Shown: positions 37,516-46,822, counted from the first letter of the stretch. The stretch is DNA of 64,000 nt from Halomonas sp. SpR1 (GCF_031010175.1 NZ_JAUAMB010000020.1:1-64000), one strand, 5' to 3'. Notes: generated from the sequence alone by a model not told the origin. Made by a program: numbers and translations.

Positions 37516-38616
37516 ATGATCGACGCCGCTATGTCGAAACGAATGGAAGAAGCGACGCGGCTCACGCGCGCGGGAAAACTGCACGAGGCCATGGCCCTCC
37601 TCCAGGGCAGCGTGCCCGAAGCGAGAAGTACAGAAACTAGACGTTCAGAATCGCCGAATAATGTTTACCAGGGCGGCAATACCTTCGATGGGATCTGGGA
37701 GGTTGTTGGTAAAGAAGACACGGTAACGAAGCCTGAGTCGGAGGCACGATCTGCTACGGGCGCCTTTACGGCGGGTAGTTTCAGCAATCGAGTAGGCACG
37801 CGTGATTATAAACTGTATGTGCCTAGCGGCTATCACGGGCAAGCGTTGCCACTGGTGGTTATGCTGCATGGCTGCACGCAGAATCCTGACGATTTCGCTG
37901 CTGGCACCGAAATGAACCGACTGGCCGAAGAGCAGCCGTGTTGCGTGCTTTATCCTGCTCAGCCGATGACCGCAAACCACTCCAAGTGCTGGAACTGGTT
38001 CAAGGCTGAAGACCAGCAGCGCGAGGGCGGTGAGCCGGCAATTTTGGCGGGCATGACTCGCCAGATCATCGACACCTATGGGCTCGATGCTACCCGTGTC
38101 TATGTGGCAGGGCTCTCGGCAGGTGCAGCCATGGCGACCACACTGGCAATGACCTACCCGGATCTCTTTGCCGCGGTGGGCGTGCACTCTGGCCTGCCCC
38201 ACGGAGTGGCCAAGAGCCTCCCCGATGCTTTAGGGGTGATGCAGGGCGGTACCGGGCCCCTGGGGGGCGGGAATAAAACCAAAGAAGCCGGATGGGCGTC
38301 GGGCGTTCCAGCGATTATCTTTCATGGCGACCGTGACACGACCGTGCATCCCAGTAACGCGGATAGTGTGGGAGCCCAGTACAGTACATCGCGTCAAGCA
38401 GGGGAGACGGTAGAGAAGGGGAAGGTCGTCAATGGCCACGGCTACACCTGTACCACCCACCGTGATGCTTCAGGTAAGCCATGTTTAGAGCAGTGGCGTA
38501 TCCATGGGGCGGGCCATGCTTGGTCAGGAGGCAGCACGAAAGGCAGCTATACCGACCCGAAAGGCCCCGATGCCACCAAAGAGATGCTGCGTTTCTTTTT
38601 GCAACATCGTCGGTAA
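37516..38616 (+). CDS. PHB depolymerase-family esterase
   Basis: 366 residues, alpha/beta hydrolase of the extracellular-type-1 short-chain PHA depolymerase (LpqC/esterase) family. An N-terminal extension (about 1-80: MIDAAMSKRMEEATRLTRAGKLHEAMALLQG) is predicted helical. The hydrolase domain has MLHGCTQNPDDFAAGT (oxyanion), nucleophile in VAGLSAGAAMATTLAM, acid in HGDRDTTVHPSNAD and His in GAGHAWSGG. No Sec signal peptide is visible, so an intracellular role in PHA or ester turnover is likely despite the family name. The upstream RHH gene is 69 bases away. Confidence 0.87.
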   Translation: MIDAAMSKRMEEATRLTRAGKLHEAMALLQGSVPEARSTETRRSESPNNVYQGGNTFDGIWEVVGKEDTVTKPESEARSATGAFTAGSFSNRVGTRDYKLYVPSGYHGQALPLVVMLHGCTQNPDDFAAGTEMNRLAEEQPCCVLYPAQPMTANHSKCWNWFKAEDQQREGGEPAILAGMTRQIIDTYGLDATRVYVAGLSAGAAMATTLAMTYPDLFAAVGVHSGLPHGVAKSLPDALGVMQGGTGPLGGGNKTKEAGWASGVPAIIFHGDRDTTVHPSNADSVGAQYSTSRQAGETVEKGKVVNGHGYTCTTHRDASGKPCLEQWRIHGAGHAWSGGSTKGSYTDPKGPDATKEMLRFFLQHRR

Positions 38617-38769
38617 CACCGTCGGTCTGCTGCGTAGCAGTAGTAGCAAACTAAAGCATACTGAGTGTTTTACGCGTCAAGAAAATATATCGCGAGGAGT
38701 AGCCATTATTAGTGCTAATGAAAGTTAATACATTGCGTGTATTAGTAATCTTTTGTATGCATATAGAAC

Positions 38770-38796
38770 TAAAGGTTATGTTTTTGGTGCCGATAA
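38770..38796 (+). promoter_or_regulatory. Sigma28 (FliA) promoter of the chemoreceptor gene
   Basis: TAAAGGTT (38770-38777), an 11-base spacer and GCCGATAA (38789-38796). This matches the enterobacterial sigma28 consensus TAAAGTTT-N11-GCCGATAA at 15 of 16 positions. It is 31 bases before the ATG. Confidence 0.85.
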
Positions 38797-38827
38797 CCAT
38801 ACCTCTCTTACTTATTAGGAAGTTTCC

Positions 38828-40450
38828 ATGCTTTCACGGTTCAAGATCGGCACACGCTTAGCGCTGGCTTTTGGTTTGGTCTCGCTATTTCTTTTGGGGA
38901 CGTTAGTGGCGGGGGTGGTAGGTATCACCGTCACTAAAGATACGGCTCAAAAAACCTTGGACACGGATGTGGCCCTGGCAAGCAATGCGGCTGAGATTCA
39001 GCGGTTGGCATTGCTTGCACGGCGCTTTGAAAAGGATGTATTTATCAAGATCGACAGTCCCGAACGGGCAGAGGATCAGCAAAGTTGGGCGGCGTCCATA
39101 GAGGCAATTCGGACTGCCTTTCAGGAGGGAGAAGAACTTGCGGATCAAGATAGTTTAGATTCTCTCTATCTACAGGCTCAAAGCGCTCTTCAGGGGTATG
39201 AGGAGGGCTTCATGCAGGTGTATCGACAGATTGAGGGAGGCAGTCTTTCTGATGCCGCGCAAGCTAATCAGGCGTTTAGTGAACATAAAGAAAGCATCTA
39301 TCGGTTGGCGGAATTGGCTGATGAAATCAGTCTGGTAGCGGACTTGAACGTTGAAATTGCTAATGAAGCGATAAACGCTGAGTACCGTTTAGCCCTTTGG
39401 CAGCTGTGTATCTTCGCGGGGGTGGCTTTGTTGATGGCGCTGGGACTAGCCGTTGCCATTACGCGTAGTATTGTACTGCCTTTGCGGAGAGCCGTTGAGG
39501 TTGCCCAGCGCGTTGCAGAAGGAGATCTGCGACACGATATCGTAGCCACAGGTCGTGATGAAACAGCACAGTTGTTAACCTCTATGGCTGAAATGAGTCA
39601 AGCGCTCACTACCCTGGTTGCATCACTACGTGACTCTAGCGAGAGTGTCTTGAACGGAGCCAATGAGATTGCTCAGGGTGGGCAAGAGCTTGCCGCTCGT
39701 ACTGAGCAGCAGGCAGCGGCCTTGCAGGAAACTGCTTCAAGCATGGAGGAGATGACGGCAACGGTTCGTCAGAATAGCGACTCAACCAAAGAGGCTGATA
39801 CGCTGGCTCATAATGCGTCGCAACAGATGCAAAGTGGTGGTCAAGAAGTCTCCCATAGCGTGGAATTAATGCGCGAAGTGACCGCCGCATCGCTTAGCAT
39901 GGATAAGATCGTCGAGGCCATCGATACCATTGCGTTTCAAACCAATATCCTGGCCTTAAACGCCTCTGTTGAAGCGGCGCGGGCTGGTGATAAAGGCCGT
40001 GGGTTTGCGGTAGTAGCGACAGAAGTTCGTGCGTTGGCAAGCCGCAGTGCCGCGTCAGCCGGTGAGATTCGCACTATGCTCGATGATACGCGTAGCAAAA
40101 TAAAGCTATGTTCTGAGCAAGCGGAGCGAGGAGCTGCCACTATTGGTGAGACGGAAGCGGTGATCCAGCGCCTTGCTACGTTGATGGTCGAGGTATCCTC
40201 TGCCACTCGGGAGCAGAGTAGTGGTATCGAGCAGATCAATACGGCTATTACTGAAATGGACTCTACCACTCAGCAAAACAGTACCCTGGTTCAGCAATCG
40301 ACTAACGCCGCATTTTCCTTGGAAGATCAGGCTGGGCGTCTCCGCGAGCTGGTGGCTGCCTTTCAAATAGATGAAGCTATCGTGAAAAAGGCTTCAGAAT
40401 ACAAACCCGCAAAGGCCTTGCCCTCAAAGACAAGACAAGCAGAGTTTTAA
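38828..40450 (+). CDS. Methyl-accepting chemotaxis protein
   Basis: 540-residue transmembrane chemoreceptor. TM1 is at about 12-34, then a four-helix-bundle periplasmic sensor, TM2 at about 190-212 (IFAGVALLMALGLAVAIT), HAMP at 214-265, and a long signalling coiled coil. The hairpin tip is EAIDTIAFQTNILALNASVEAARAGDKGRGFAVVATEVRALA. Methylation helices contain EQQAAALQETASSMEEMT. The C-terminus lacks the NWETF pentapeptide for CheR/CheB docking. The ligand is unknown. Its promoter is sigma28-type, consistent with a class 3 flagellar gene. Confidence 0.96.
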   Translation: MLSRFKIGTRLALAFGLVSLFLLGTLVAGVVGITVTKDTAQKTLDTDVALASNAAEIQRLALLARRFEKDVFIKIDSPERAEDQQSWAASIEAIRTAFQEGEELADQDSLDSLYLQAQSALQGYEEGFMQVYRQIEGGSLSDAAQANQAFSEHKESIYRLAELADEISLVADLNVEIANEAINAEYRLALWQLCIFAGVALLMALGLAVAITRSIVLPLRRAVEVAQRVAEGDLRHDIVATGRDETAQLLTSMAEMSQALTTLVASLRDSSESVLNGANEIAQGGQELAARTEQQAAALQETASSMEEMTATVRQNSDSTKEADTLAHNASQQMQSGGQEVSHSVELMREVTAASLSMDKIVEAIDTIAFQTNILALNASVEAARAGDKGRGFAVVATEVRALASRSAASAGEIRTMLDDTRSKIKLCSEQAERGAATIGETEAVIQRLATLMVEVSSATREQSSGIEQINTAITEMDSTTQQNSTLVQQSTNAAFSLEDQAGRLRELVAAFQIDEAIVKKASEYKPAKALPSKTRQAEF

Positions 40451-40471
40451 TCCAGGATAAGTTGATAGCAG

Positions 40472-40490
40472 CAGCGCCTTAAGGGCGCTG
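40472..40490 (+). terminator. Hairpin after the chemoreceptor gene
   Basis: CAGCGCC...GGGCGCTG stem with a TTAA-type loop 22 bases after the stop; only a short T-rich tail follows. Confidence 0.5.
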
Positions 40491-40994
40491 TTGTCATTTG
40501 TCATGGCCTAGTAAAGTTTAACCGCGGCTGGGCCATCAGCAAGCAGATCTCTTCCTAAGCTTAAACGCTCTTCATTCTTGATCCGGATACAGTCAGGTTA
40601 TAGGCAGGATTTATATAAAACCTACCGCTGAAAAAAGAAGGAGTGTCTGAAAAGTCACTCCTTTTGTCGTGTTGTCGGATGAAAAAAATAGTACTCCAGA
40701 CTAGATTTTTAAACCGCCTCTACTCTTGACAGTAAAAGTGCCGTCTCTTATTTTTAATGTAAGTTTTGGTATTGTTTTTGTTTCAAAATGTGAGTGTCTG
40801 GTGCCGTTGTTTGTTTTTGATAATGATTAGTAAATAGGCACGTGGGTAAATAATTAGTTAATGGCTAGTAATAAATAGCTGTTAGATAGATCGCTGTTAA
40901 ATGGATAGTTATTAGTAGTGGTTGGGTTTTAATGTTTAATTAAGAGAAATAAAAATTTTATAATAATGATGTTAATCATTAATGAGGTGGTGTT
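40491..40994. other. AT-rich leader of the nucleotide-sugar operon
   Basis: About 500 bases without a gene. A terminator lies at 40638-40665. From about 40690 to 40994 the DNA is strikingly AT-rich with recurring TAGTAAATAG/TAGTTAATGG/TAGTAATAAATAG words, unlike the rest of the window. It may be a silenced or curved promoter region. The precise promoter cannot be chosen. Confidence 0.5.
40638..40665 (+). terminator. Terminator AAGGAGTG/CACTCCTTTT
   Basis: Perfect 8-bp stem AAGGAGTG/CACTCCTT with a 10-base loop and trailing TT. It isolates the AT-rich leader from the chemoreceptor transcript. Confidence 0.7.
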
Positions 40995-42095
40995 TTGAAA
41001 ATCTTAATCGTGGGGAACATGGGCTATGTTGGCCCCGCTGTGGTACGGGAGTTAGCCTTGCGTCACCCATCCGCCACGCTTCATGGGTATGACACTGCCT
41101 ACTTCGCACACTGTTTAACGGGGGCCGAGCTTCTTCCAGAGCGTTATCTCGACCAACAGTTTATGGGGGATGTGCGAGATATCCCGGCTAATTTTTTTAA
41201 GGGTTATACGGCAGTGGTTCAATTGGCGGCGATTTCCAATGACCCCATGGGGGATCGTTTCGCCGCAGTGACCGATGAGGTTAATCAGCAAGCGACGGTT
41301 AGTATTGCCAAGGCGGCGGCTCAAGCGGGGGTAGAAAACTTCGTTTTCGCCTCAAGTTGCAGCATTTATGGCGTCGCTTTAGGAGCTCCGCGCAGTGAAT
41401 TAGATCCCGTGGCTCCTGTTACCGCCTATGCCTGCTCGAAAATAGCCGCTGAAGAGGCGTTGGCGAGCATTGCGGGCGACATGGTGATTACCAGTTTGCG
41501 CTTTGCGACTGCCTGCGGAATGTCAGAACGTTTACGGCTGGATCTGGTGCTCAATGATTTCGTCGCTGGAGCCCTGAGCCAGCAGCATATTAGTGTGCTT
41601 AGCGATGGATCTCCCTGGCGGCCCTTGATCGACGTCTCCGACATGGCCCGCGCTGTCGACTGGGCAGTACAGCGCAAGCCTGAAAACGGCGGGCGCATCC
41701 TCAATATCAATACCGGCTCGAACGCACGCAATCATCAAGTGCGAGACTTAGCCACCGCAGTGGCCAAAGCGGTTCCCGGCACCACGCTGAGTATCAACAC
41801 CCAAGCCCCCGCGGACAGCCGTTCCTATCAAGTGGATTTCAGTCTGTTTGCCAAGTTAGCCCCCGAGCATCAACCGCAAATGACGCTTTTGGATTCGATC
41901 AGGGGGTTGATCAATGGGCTCAAAAGCATGGAGTTTTCGGATGCCCAGTTCCGCGCCTCGCGCTATATGCGTCTGCATGCGCTACAGGCTCATATTGCTG
42001 CGGGACGGCTATCTGAAAGCCTGCGCTGGCAAAGGTGCGATGCAGTTACCCCGAGTGCTTTGCCCGTTACTACCCACGTTAACCTTGAGGCCTGA
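40995..42095 (+). CDS. NAD-dependent sugar epimerase/dehydratase (extended SDR)
   Basis: 366 residues. Rossmann motif is GNMGYVGPAVVREL (GxxGxxG with final Pro), then DVRDIPANFFKGYTAVVQLAAISNDP. The catalytic triad is Ser in FASSCSIYG and YxxxK in TAYACSKIAAEE. AGGTGG-type ribosome site precedes the TTG-like/ATG start region (ATG 41... not needed; frame begins at 40995 TTG). It is the first gene of a four-gene sugar-nucleotide operon. The family epimerises or dehydrates NDP-hexoses; exact reaction is unknown. Confidence 0.8.
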   Translation: MKILIVGNMGYVGPAVVRELALRHPSATLHGYDTAYFAHCLTGAELLPERYLDQQFMGDVRDIPANFFKGYTAVVQLAAISNDPMGDRFAAVTDEVNQQATVSIAKAAAQAGVENFVFASSCSIYGVALGAPRSELDPVAPVTAYACSKIAAEEALASIAGDMVITSLRFATACGMSERLRLDLVLNDFVAGALSQQHISVLSDGSPWRPLIDVSDMARAVDWAVQRKPENGGRILNINTGSNARNHQVRDLATAVAKAVPGTTLSINTQAPADSRSYQVDFSLFAKLAPEHQPQMTLLDSIRGLINGLKSMEFSDAQFRASRYMRLHALQAHIAAGRLSESLRWQRCDAVTPSALPVTTHVNLEA

Positions 42096-42110
42096 AACGG
42101 AGGCTTGACT

Positions 42111-42887
42111 ATGAAAGTCGCAATTTTCGCGGGAGGGTTTGGAACGCGCTTAAGTGAAGAAACTGCGATTCGCCCCAAGCCTATGGTAGAAGTGGGTGGT
42201 AGGCCGATTCTTTGGCACATCATGAAGATGTACGCCCATCACGGTTTAAAGGAATTTATCGTTCTAGGTGGCTATAAGGTGGAGTACATCCGCGACTATT
42301 TCCTCAATTATCGCGGCAATCGCGTCGATTACACCATTGACCTGAAGACAGGCAACGTCGACTGGCTTCAGAGTGTCAATGATGACTGGAAAATTACCGT
42401 GCTGGATACCGGTGCCGATGCCATGACCGGAGGACGGCTCAAGAAGGCCATGTCCTACCTGGCAGGCGAGCCTTTCTGTTTGACCTATGGCGATGGGTTA
42501 AGTGATCTAGATATTAATGCGCTGATTGACTCACATCTGGCCTCGAATAATTGGTGCACCCTAACAGCAGTAACGCAGCCGGGCCGATATGGCGCGCTGC
42601 GTTTGAAAGAGGGCAATAGCCAGGTAGAGGGATTTCGTGAAAAGGGCGAAATAGACGGAGGGCTGATCAATGGCGGTTTTTTCGTCTGTAACCCGGAAGT
42701 GTTCGAGATGATTGATGATAGCCAGACCGTATGGGAAAACGAGCCCATGAACCGGATGATTGAACTGGGTAAATTGGGCTACTTCCATCATAACGGTTAC
42801 TGGCAAAGCATGGACACGTTGAGAGACAGAATGGTGCTCGAGACCGCTTGGGCAGAAGGCGCCCCCTGGAAGCTCTGGAAGGAATGA
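42111..42887 (+). CDS. rfbF: Glucose-1-phosphate cytidylyltransferase
   Basis: 258 residues. The nucleotidyltransferase signature AGGFGTRLSEETAIRPKPMVEVGGRPILWHIMK, the metal/sugar segment TYGDGLSDLDINALI and the C-terminal DTLRDRMVLETAWAEGAPWKLW are those of RfbF, which makes CDP-glucose from glucose-1-phosphate and CTP. ATG 42111 has GGAGG 7 bases upstream. CDP-glucose usually passes to a 4,6-dehydratase (RfbG), which is not recognisable in this cassette, so the pathway may differ or the dehydratase lies elsewhere. Confidence 0.93.
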   Translation: MKVAIFAGGFGTRLSEETAIRPKPMVEVGGRPILWHIMKMYAHHGLKEFIVLGGYKVEYIRDYFLNYRGNRVDYTIDLKTGNVDWLQSVNDDWKITVLDTGADAMTGGRLKKAMSYLAGEPFCLTYGDGLSDLDINALIDSHLASNNWCTLTAVTQPGRYGALRLKEGNSQVEGFREKGEIDGGLINGGFFVCNPEVFEMIDDSQTVWENEPMNRMIELGKLGYFHHNGYWQSMDTLRDRMVLETAWAEGAPWKLWKE

Positions 42888-42894
42888 ACCATCG

Positions 42895-44241
42895 ATGATT
42901 ATTGTTGATACCGCGCTTGCTAAACGAGAGGCGCAAGGTCATCCCATTCGAGTGGGGATGGTCGGGGCGGGGTTTCAAGCTAGCGGTATCGCCCTGCAGA
43001 TTATGACCGCGACGCCCGGAATGCGACTTTGTGCCATTGCCAACCGCCATCTCGATGCCGCGGTCAATGTCTTCCAGCAAGCTGAGATTGAGCCAGTCGC
43101 CTGTGAGACTCAGCAGGAACTTGAAGCGGCAATTGCGGCTGGGCGACCAGCAGTCACTGAGGACGCGGTGGCACTGGCGCGCGCTGAAGGGCTGGATGCG
43201 ATCATTGAAGTTACCGGCTCATTGGAGTTCGCGGCGCATGCTGTCCTGGCGGCGTTGGAAAGCGGTAAAGACGTTATCCAAATGAATGCAGAACTCGACG
43301 GTACGATCGGCCCTATCTTAAAAGCGAAAGCCGATGCGGCAGGGGTTGTCTACAGTTTTGCTGATGGCGACCAGCCTGGTGTGCAGATGAATCTCTATCG
43401 GTTTGTTGCTGGGCTAGGTATTAAGCCGGTGCTGTGTGGCAACATTAAAGGTTTGCATGACCCCTATCGTAACCCCGCTACGCAGGAGAGTTTTGCCAAA
43501 CGCTGGGGGCAAAAACCGGCAATGGTGGCCTCTTTTGCGGATGGCACCAAAATATCGTTCGAGCAGGCGATCATTGCCAACGGCACCGGTATGCAAGTGG
43601 CACAGCGGGGCATGCTGGGCCCTGATTTCTCTGGTGGCCTAGCCGGTGGGCCCTTAGTGCCCATCGAGCAGGCGGTGTCAGCATTTGAGCCCTACCTGAA
43701 CCCAGAGGGGCCGGGTTTGGTTGATTATGTTGTTGGAGCGCGGCCAGGGCCGGGCGTATTTGTGCTGGGAACTATCGATAGCCCACGCCAGCGGCACTAT
43801 CTCGAACTCTACAAGTTGGGCGAGGGGCCGTATTACTGCTTCACAACGCCTTATCACCTTTGCCATTTCGAAGTACCCACCTCCGTTGCCCGCGCCGTGC
43901 TGTTCCGTGATCCGGTGTTATCTCCCTTAGAGGGCCCAAGTGTTGGGGTCATCGCCATAGCCAAGAAGACCTTGCAGGTGGGCGAGACCATCGAAGAGCT
44001 CGGCGGTTTTGAAGTCTATGGGGTGGCGGAAAACATCGAGGTAATACGTAGGGAGCGGCTGTTGCCTATTGGGCTAGCGCTGGGCTGCCAGCTAGTGAAC
44101 CATGTGGAAAAGGATGCGGCGCTGACCTTTAATGATGTGCATATACCGCCAGGGCGCTTGATCGACCGCCTGTATGCCGAACAGGAAGCCATGTTTGCCC
44201 TGGAGTCGATATCGGGTGTCGCGACTACTTTCACGGAGTAG
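42895..44241 (+). CDS. NAD(P)-dependent oxidoreductase with SAF domain
   Basis: 448 residues. A homoserine-dehydrogenase-like Rossmann domain (VGMVGAGFQASGIALQIMTATPGMRLCAIANR) is followed by a dehydrogenase-like middle and a C-terminal SAF domain (about residues 350-430: GPSVGVIAIAKKTLQVGETIEELGGFEVYG). Such proteins are often misannotated as flagellar FlgA or homoserine dehydrogenase; here the context is sugar-nucleotide biosynthesis. The catalytic role is unassigned; oxidation/reduction of a sugar or sugar-derived carbonyl is inferred. Confidence 0.82.
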   Translation: MIIVDTALAKREAQGHPIRVGMVGAGFQASGIALQIMTATPGMRLCAIANRHLDAAVNVFQQAEIEPVACETQQELEAAIAAGRPAVTEDAVALARAEGLDAIIEVTGSLEFAAHAVLAALESGKDVIQMNAELDGTIGPILKAKADAAGVVYSFADGDQPGVQMNLYRFVAGLGIKPVLCGNIKGLHDPYRNPATQESFAKRWGQKPAMVASFADGTKISFEQAIIANGTGMQVAQRGMLGPDFSGGLAGGPLVPIEQAVSAFEPYLNPEGPGLVDYVVGARPGPGVFVLGTIDSPRQRHYLELYKLGEGPYYCFTTPYHLCHFEVPTSVARAVLFRDPVLSPLEGPSVGVIAIAKKTLQVGETIEELGGFEVYGVAENIEVIRRERLLPIGLALGCQLVNHVEKDAALTFNDVHIPPGRLIDRLYAEQEAMFALESISGVATTFTE

Positions 44242-44244
44242 AAC

Positions 44245-44793
44245 ATGCTTTTTCATCAAACGAACCTCAAGGATGCCCGCCTGATAGCGCTTGAGCCACA
44301 TGGTGATGAGCGCGGTTTTTTTGCCCGCACCATGTGCCATGCGGAGTTTGAGCGCCATGGCCTGCTGAGTAACTTTGTTCAGCAGAACACCTCTTTCTCG
44401 GCTCAGCGAGGCACTCTAAGGGGGTTGCATTATCAGCGCCAGCCCCATGCCGAAGCCAAACTGGTACGCTGCATTCGAGGCGCGATTGTCGATGTCATCG
44501 TGGATATCCGTAAAGACTCAGAAACCTACTTGCATCACCAATTGTTTGAATTATCCGATGCAAACCGTCACCAGCTTTATGTACCGCCAGGCTTTGCGCA
44601 CTCCTTTCTGACGCTGACCGACGATGTTGAAGTCAGCTATCTTGTCTCGGCGGCTTATCACCCCAAAGCTGAAAGTGGCTTGCGCTATAACGATGAACGC
44701 CTTGCCATCGAGTGGCCCATTCCGCCCACGGTGGTATCTGAAAAAGACGCTAACTGGCCCTTAATCAGTGAGCGAGACGAAGCGCTTTTTTAA
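44245..44793 (+). CDS. rfbC: dTDP-4-dehydrorhamnose 3,5-epimerase-family protein
   Basis: 182-residue cupin-fold RmlC-type epimerase: HGDERGFFARTMCHAEF, catalytic His region GTLRGLHYQRQPHAEAKLVRCIRGAIVDVIVDIRKDS, and VPPGFAHSFLTLTDDVEVSYLVSAAYHP. GGAG precedes ATG 44245. In this cassette it probably epimerises a CDP- rather than dTDP-linked keto-sugar, so the RfbC name denotes family. Last gene of the operon, followed by a terminator. Confidence 0.88.
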   Translation: MLFHQTNLKDARLIALEPHGDERGFFARTMCHAEFERHGLLSNFVQQNTSFSAQRGTLRGLHYQRQPHAEAKLVRCIRGAIVDVIVDIRKDSETYLHHQLFELSDANRHQLYVPPGFAHSFLTLTDDVEVSYLVSAAYHPKAESGLRYNDERLAIEWPIPPTVVSEKDANWPLISERDEALF

Positions 44794-44825
44794 CTGTTAG
44801 CGACGCCAGTTGCGTGCAACGCACT

Positions 44826-44857
44826 AAAAAAGGGGCAGCGTGATCGCGGCCCCTTTA
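44826..44857. terminator. Terminator shared by rfbC-like and rnb genes
   Basis: AAAGGGGC/GCCCCTTT stem (44829-44836 with 44849-44856). On the minus strand it ends in TTTTTT, giving a good terminator for rnb; it lies between convergent genes. Confidence 0.82.
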
Positions 44858-44881
44858 GGTAATGCATGGCTAGACGCCCCA

Positions 44882-46822
44882 TCAATCAGCAGGCTTTGCC
44901 ACCAGCGAACGGGTCTCTTCTCGCGCTTCCGTCAGCACTACGCGTAACGGATCGCCAAGCTTGTAACGCTCTTCGCCTTCGATCTGAATACGCCCCTCTT
45001 TATCGTCAATGACCACTTTGCTGCGGTCACTGTGCATCAAGGGGGCAGGTACAAACGCCGTCGCGCCATTTTCCAGCAGTCGAACGCGCATACCGCCACG
45101 GTTGATGGCCATGATTTCGGCCTCAAAGGTGTCCTGGTTCTGCGCGGAGGGCGTTAAGTAACGCACGTAGAGCCAGTCTTTCACATCGCGCTCGGCCATA
45201 CGGTTCAGGCGGCGGCGCTCGGTCAGCTGCTCGGTCAGCTGCTGGGTGGCTTCGGCAGGTGCCTGCTCGCCTTTCAGCACGCGCTTGATCAAGCGGTGAT
45301 TGACCATATCGCCATACTTACGAATCGGCGACGTCCAGGTGGCGTAGGCAGCCAGGCCAAGGCCAAAGTGCGGGCCGGGCTGGGCCGACATACTGGTGAA
45401 GCCCTGGAAACGGCGTAGGCGCGCATCCAGCCAGGCGTCATCGCGGCTTTCCAGCGCCCGCTTCAGCTCGGTGTAACGGGCAAGCTCGGTCAATGCTTCG
45501 CGCTCGACCACGATCTCCTGGCCTGCCAGGAACTCTTGCGCAGCTTCGGCTTTCTCCGGCTCAAAGGCGCGGTGCACGTTAAAGATACCGTGGCCGATAT
45601 GCTGGGCCAGGAAATCCGCGCAGCAGGCGTTGGCCACAATCATCGACTCTTCGATCATGCGGTTGGCAATGCGACGCTCTTCGGTACGCACCGCCAATAC
45701 ATTACCGGCGGGATCGAGATCGAACACGTAGTCGGGGCGGTCTTTAAACACCAGGGCGTGTTCGTTACGCCAGGCGGTGCGCGCCTCGGTCAAATCGCGC
45801 AGCGCGGTGAGCTGCTCGGCGATCTCATCTGCGGGTGCCCAGTCGCCTTGACCCTCGATCCAGTCGGAGACGCTGTCATAGGCGAGTTTGGCGTGGGATT
45901 TAACGTTGGCGGCAAAAAAGCGGTAATCGCCCAGGCTGCCGTCGGCATTGATATCCAGCGTACAGGCCAGCGCGGGGCGCTCTTTGCCTTCCCACAGCGA
46001 GCAGAGATCATCCGCTAACTGCTCCGGCAGCATTGTGACGTTCTGGCCCGGCAGATAAACGGTAAAGGCGCGGGTACGGGCTTCTAAATCCGCCGCATGG
46101 CCCTCTGCCACGTAAGCCGTGGGATCGGCAATCGCTACGCTCAACTGCCAGCCGCCTTCAGAACGGGTCGCGACGTGCAGCGCATCGTCCATATCGCGGG
46201 TCTTCTCACCATCGATGGTGAAGAAGGGCGTTGCGGTTAAATCTTCGCGCGTCAGGCCTTCATCCATCAGCGGCCAGTCGGTGCCCGCATCGGGGCACTC
46301 TTGCTCCAGCGCATGGCGGGCAAGCGTTACGCGCCACGGCACCGCCGGATCATCGCTCTTAGCAACCAGCTCATCAATCTGGGCAAAGAAAGCGCGGTCG
46401 TCGGCTTTTAGCGGATGGCGTACCAAGCGGGCAACCACCCAGTCGCCGTCAGCAATGCTGTCTTCATCAAGGCTGTTCTTAATCCGCGCCTTAATAACAT
46501 TTTTAATCGACGGATGGTCAGGCACGACGGCCAGGCGGCCTTCGCGCTTCTGCACGCGGGCGACAAACCGATCCAGCCCAGCTTCGATCAGCTTTTCCGG
46601 CTCAATGGATTTTTTGTCACCGTTTTCGTGAATCACACCTTCCACGCGATCACCATGAATCACTTGCTTCATAGCGGGCGGCGGCACGAAATAGGATTCA
46701 CCGTCGTCGGTTTCGAGAAAACCGAAACCTTTGTCGGTGGCTTTGATCACCCCTTCAGCACGGGGGGTGGTTTGACGAATCTGTTGCTTGAGCTGGGCAA
46801 GCATGGCGTTGTTCTGAAGCAT
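44882..46822 (-). CDS. rnb: Exoribonuclease II
   Basis: 646-residue processive 3'-5' RNA exonuclease; E. coli RNase II is 644. The N-terminus LAQLKQQIRQTTPRAEGVIKATDKGFGFLE is the RNase II cold-shock region rather than RNase R. The RNB catalytic aspartates are in FTIDGEKTRDMDDALHV. The later GLAAYATWTSPIRKYGDMVNHRLI segment and a C-terminal S1 domain are present. Start is ATG 46822; Shine-Dalgarno is weak. It is monocistronic. Confidence 0.94.
   Translation of the reverse strand: MLQNNAMLAQLKQQIRQTTPRAEGVIKATDKGFGFLETDDGESYFVPPPAMKQVIHGDRVEGVIHENGDKKSIEPEKLIEAGLDRFVARVQKREGRLAVVPDHPSIKNVIKARIKNSLDEDSIADGDWVVARLVRHPLKADDRAFFAQIDELVAKSDDPAVPWRVTLARHALEQECPDAGTDWPLMDEGLTREDLTATPFFTIDGEKTRDMDDALHVATRSEGGWQLSVAIADPTAYVAEGHAADLEARTRAFTVYLPGQNVTMLPEQLADDLCSLWEGKERPALACTLDINADGSLGDYRFFAANVKSHAKLAYDSVSDWIEGQGDWAPADEIAEQLTALRDLTEARTAWRNEHALVFKDRPDYVFDLDPAGNVLAVRTEERRIANRMIEESMIVANACCADFLAQHIGHGIFNVHRAFEPEKAEAAQEFLAGQEIVVEREALTELARYTELKRALESRDDAWLDARLRRFQGFTSMSAQPGPHFGLGLAAYATWTSPIRKYGDMVNHRLIKRVLKGEQAPAEATQQLTEQLTERRRLNRMAERDVKDWLYVRYLTPSAQNQDTFEAEIMAINRGGMRVRLLENGATAFVPAPLMHSDRSKVVIDDKEGRIQIEGEERYKLGDPLRVVLTEAREETRSLVAKPAD

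Noticed and set aside
42895..44241. Annotation as homoserine dehydrogenase or flagellar FlgA
   Set aside because: The SAF domain explains the FlgA resemblance and the operon is for sugar nucleotides; neither function is supported.
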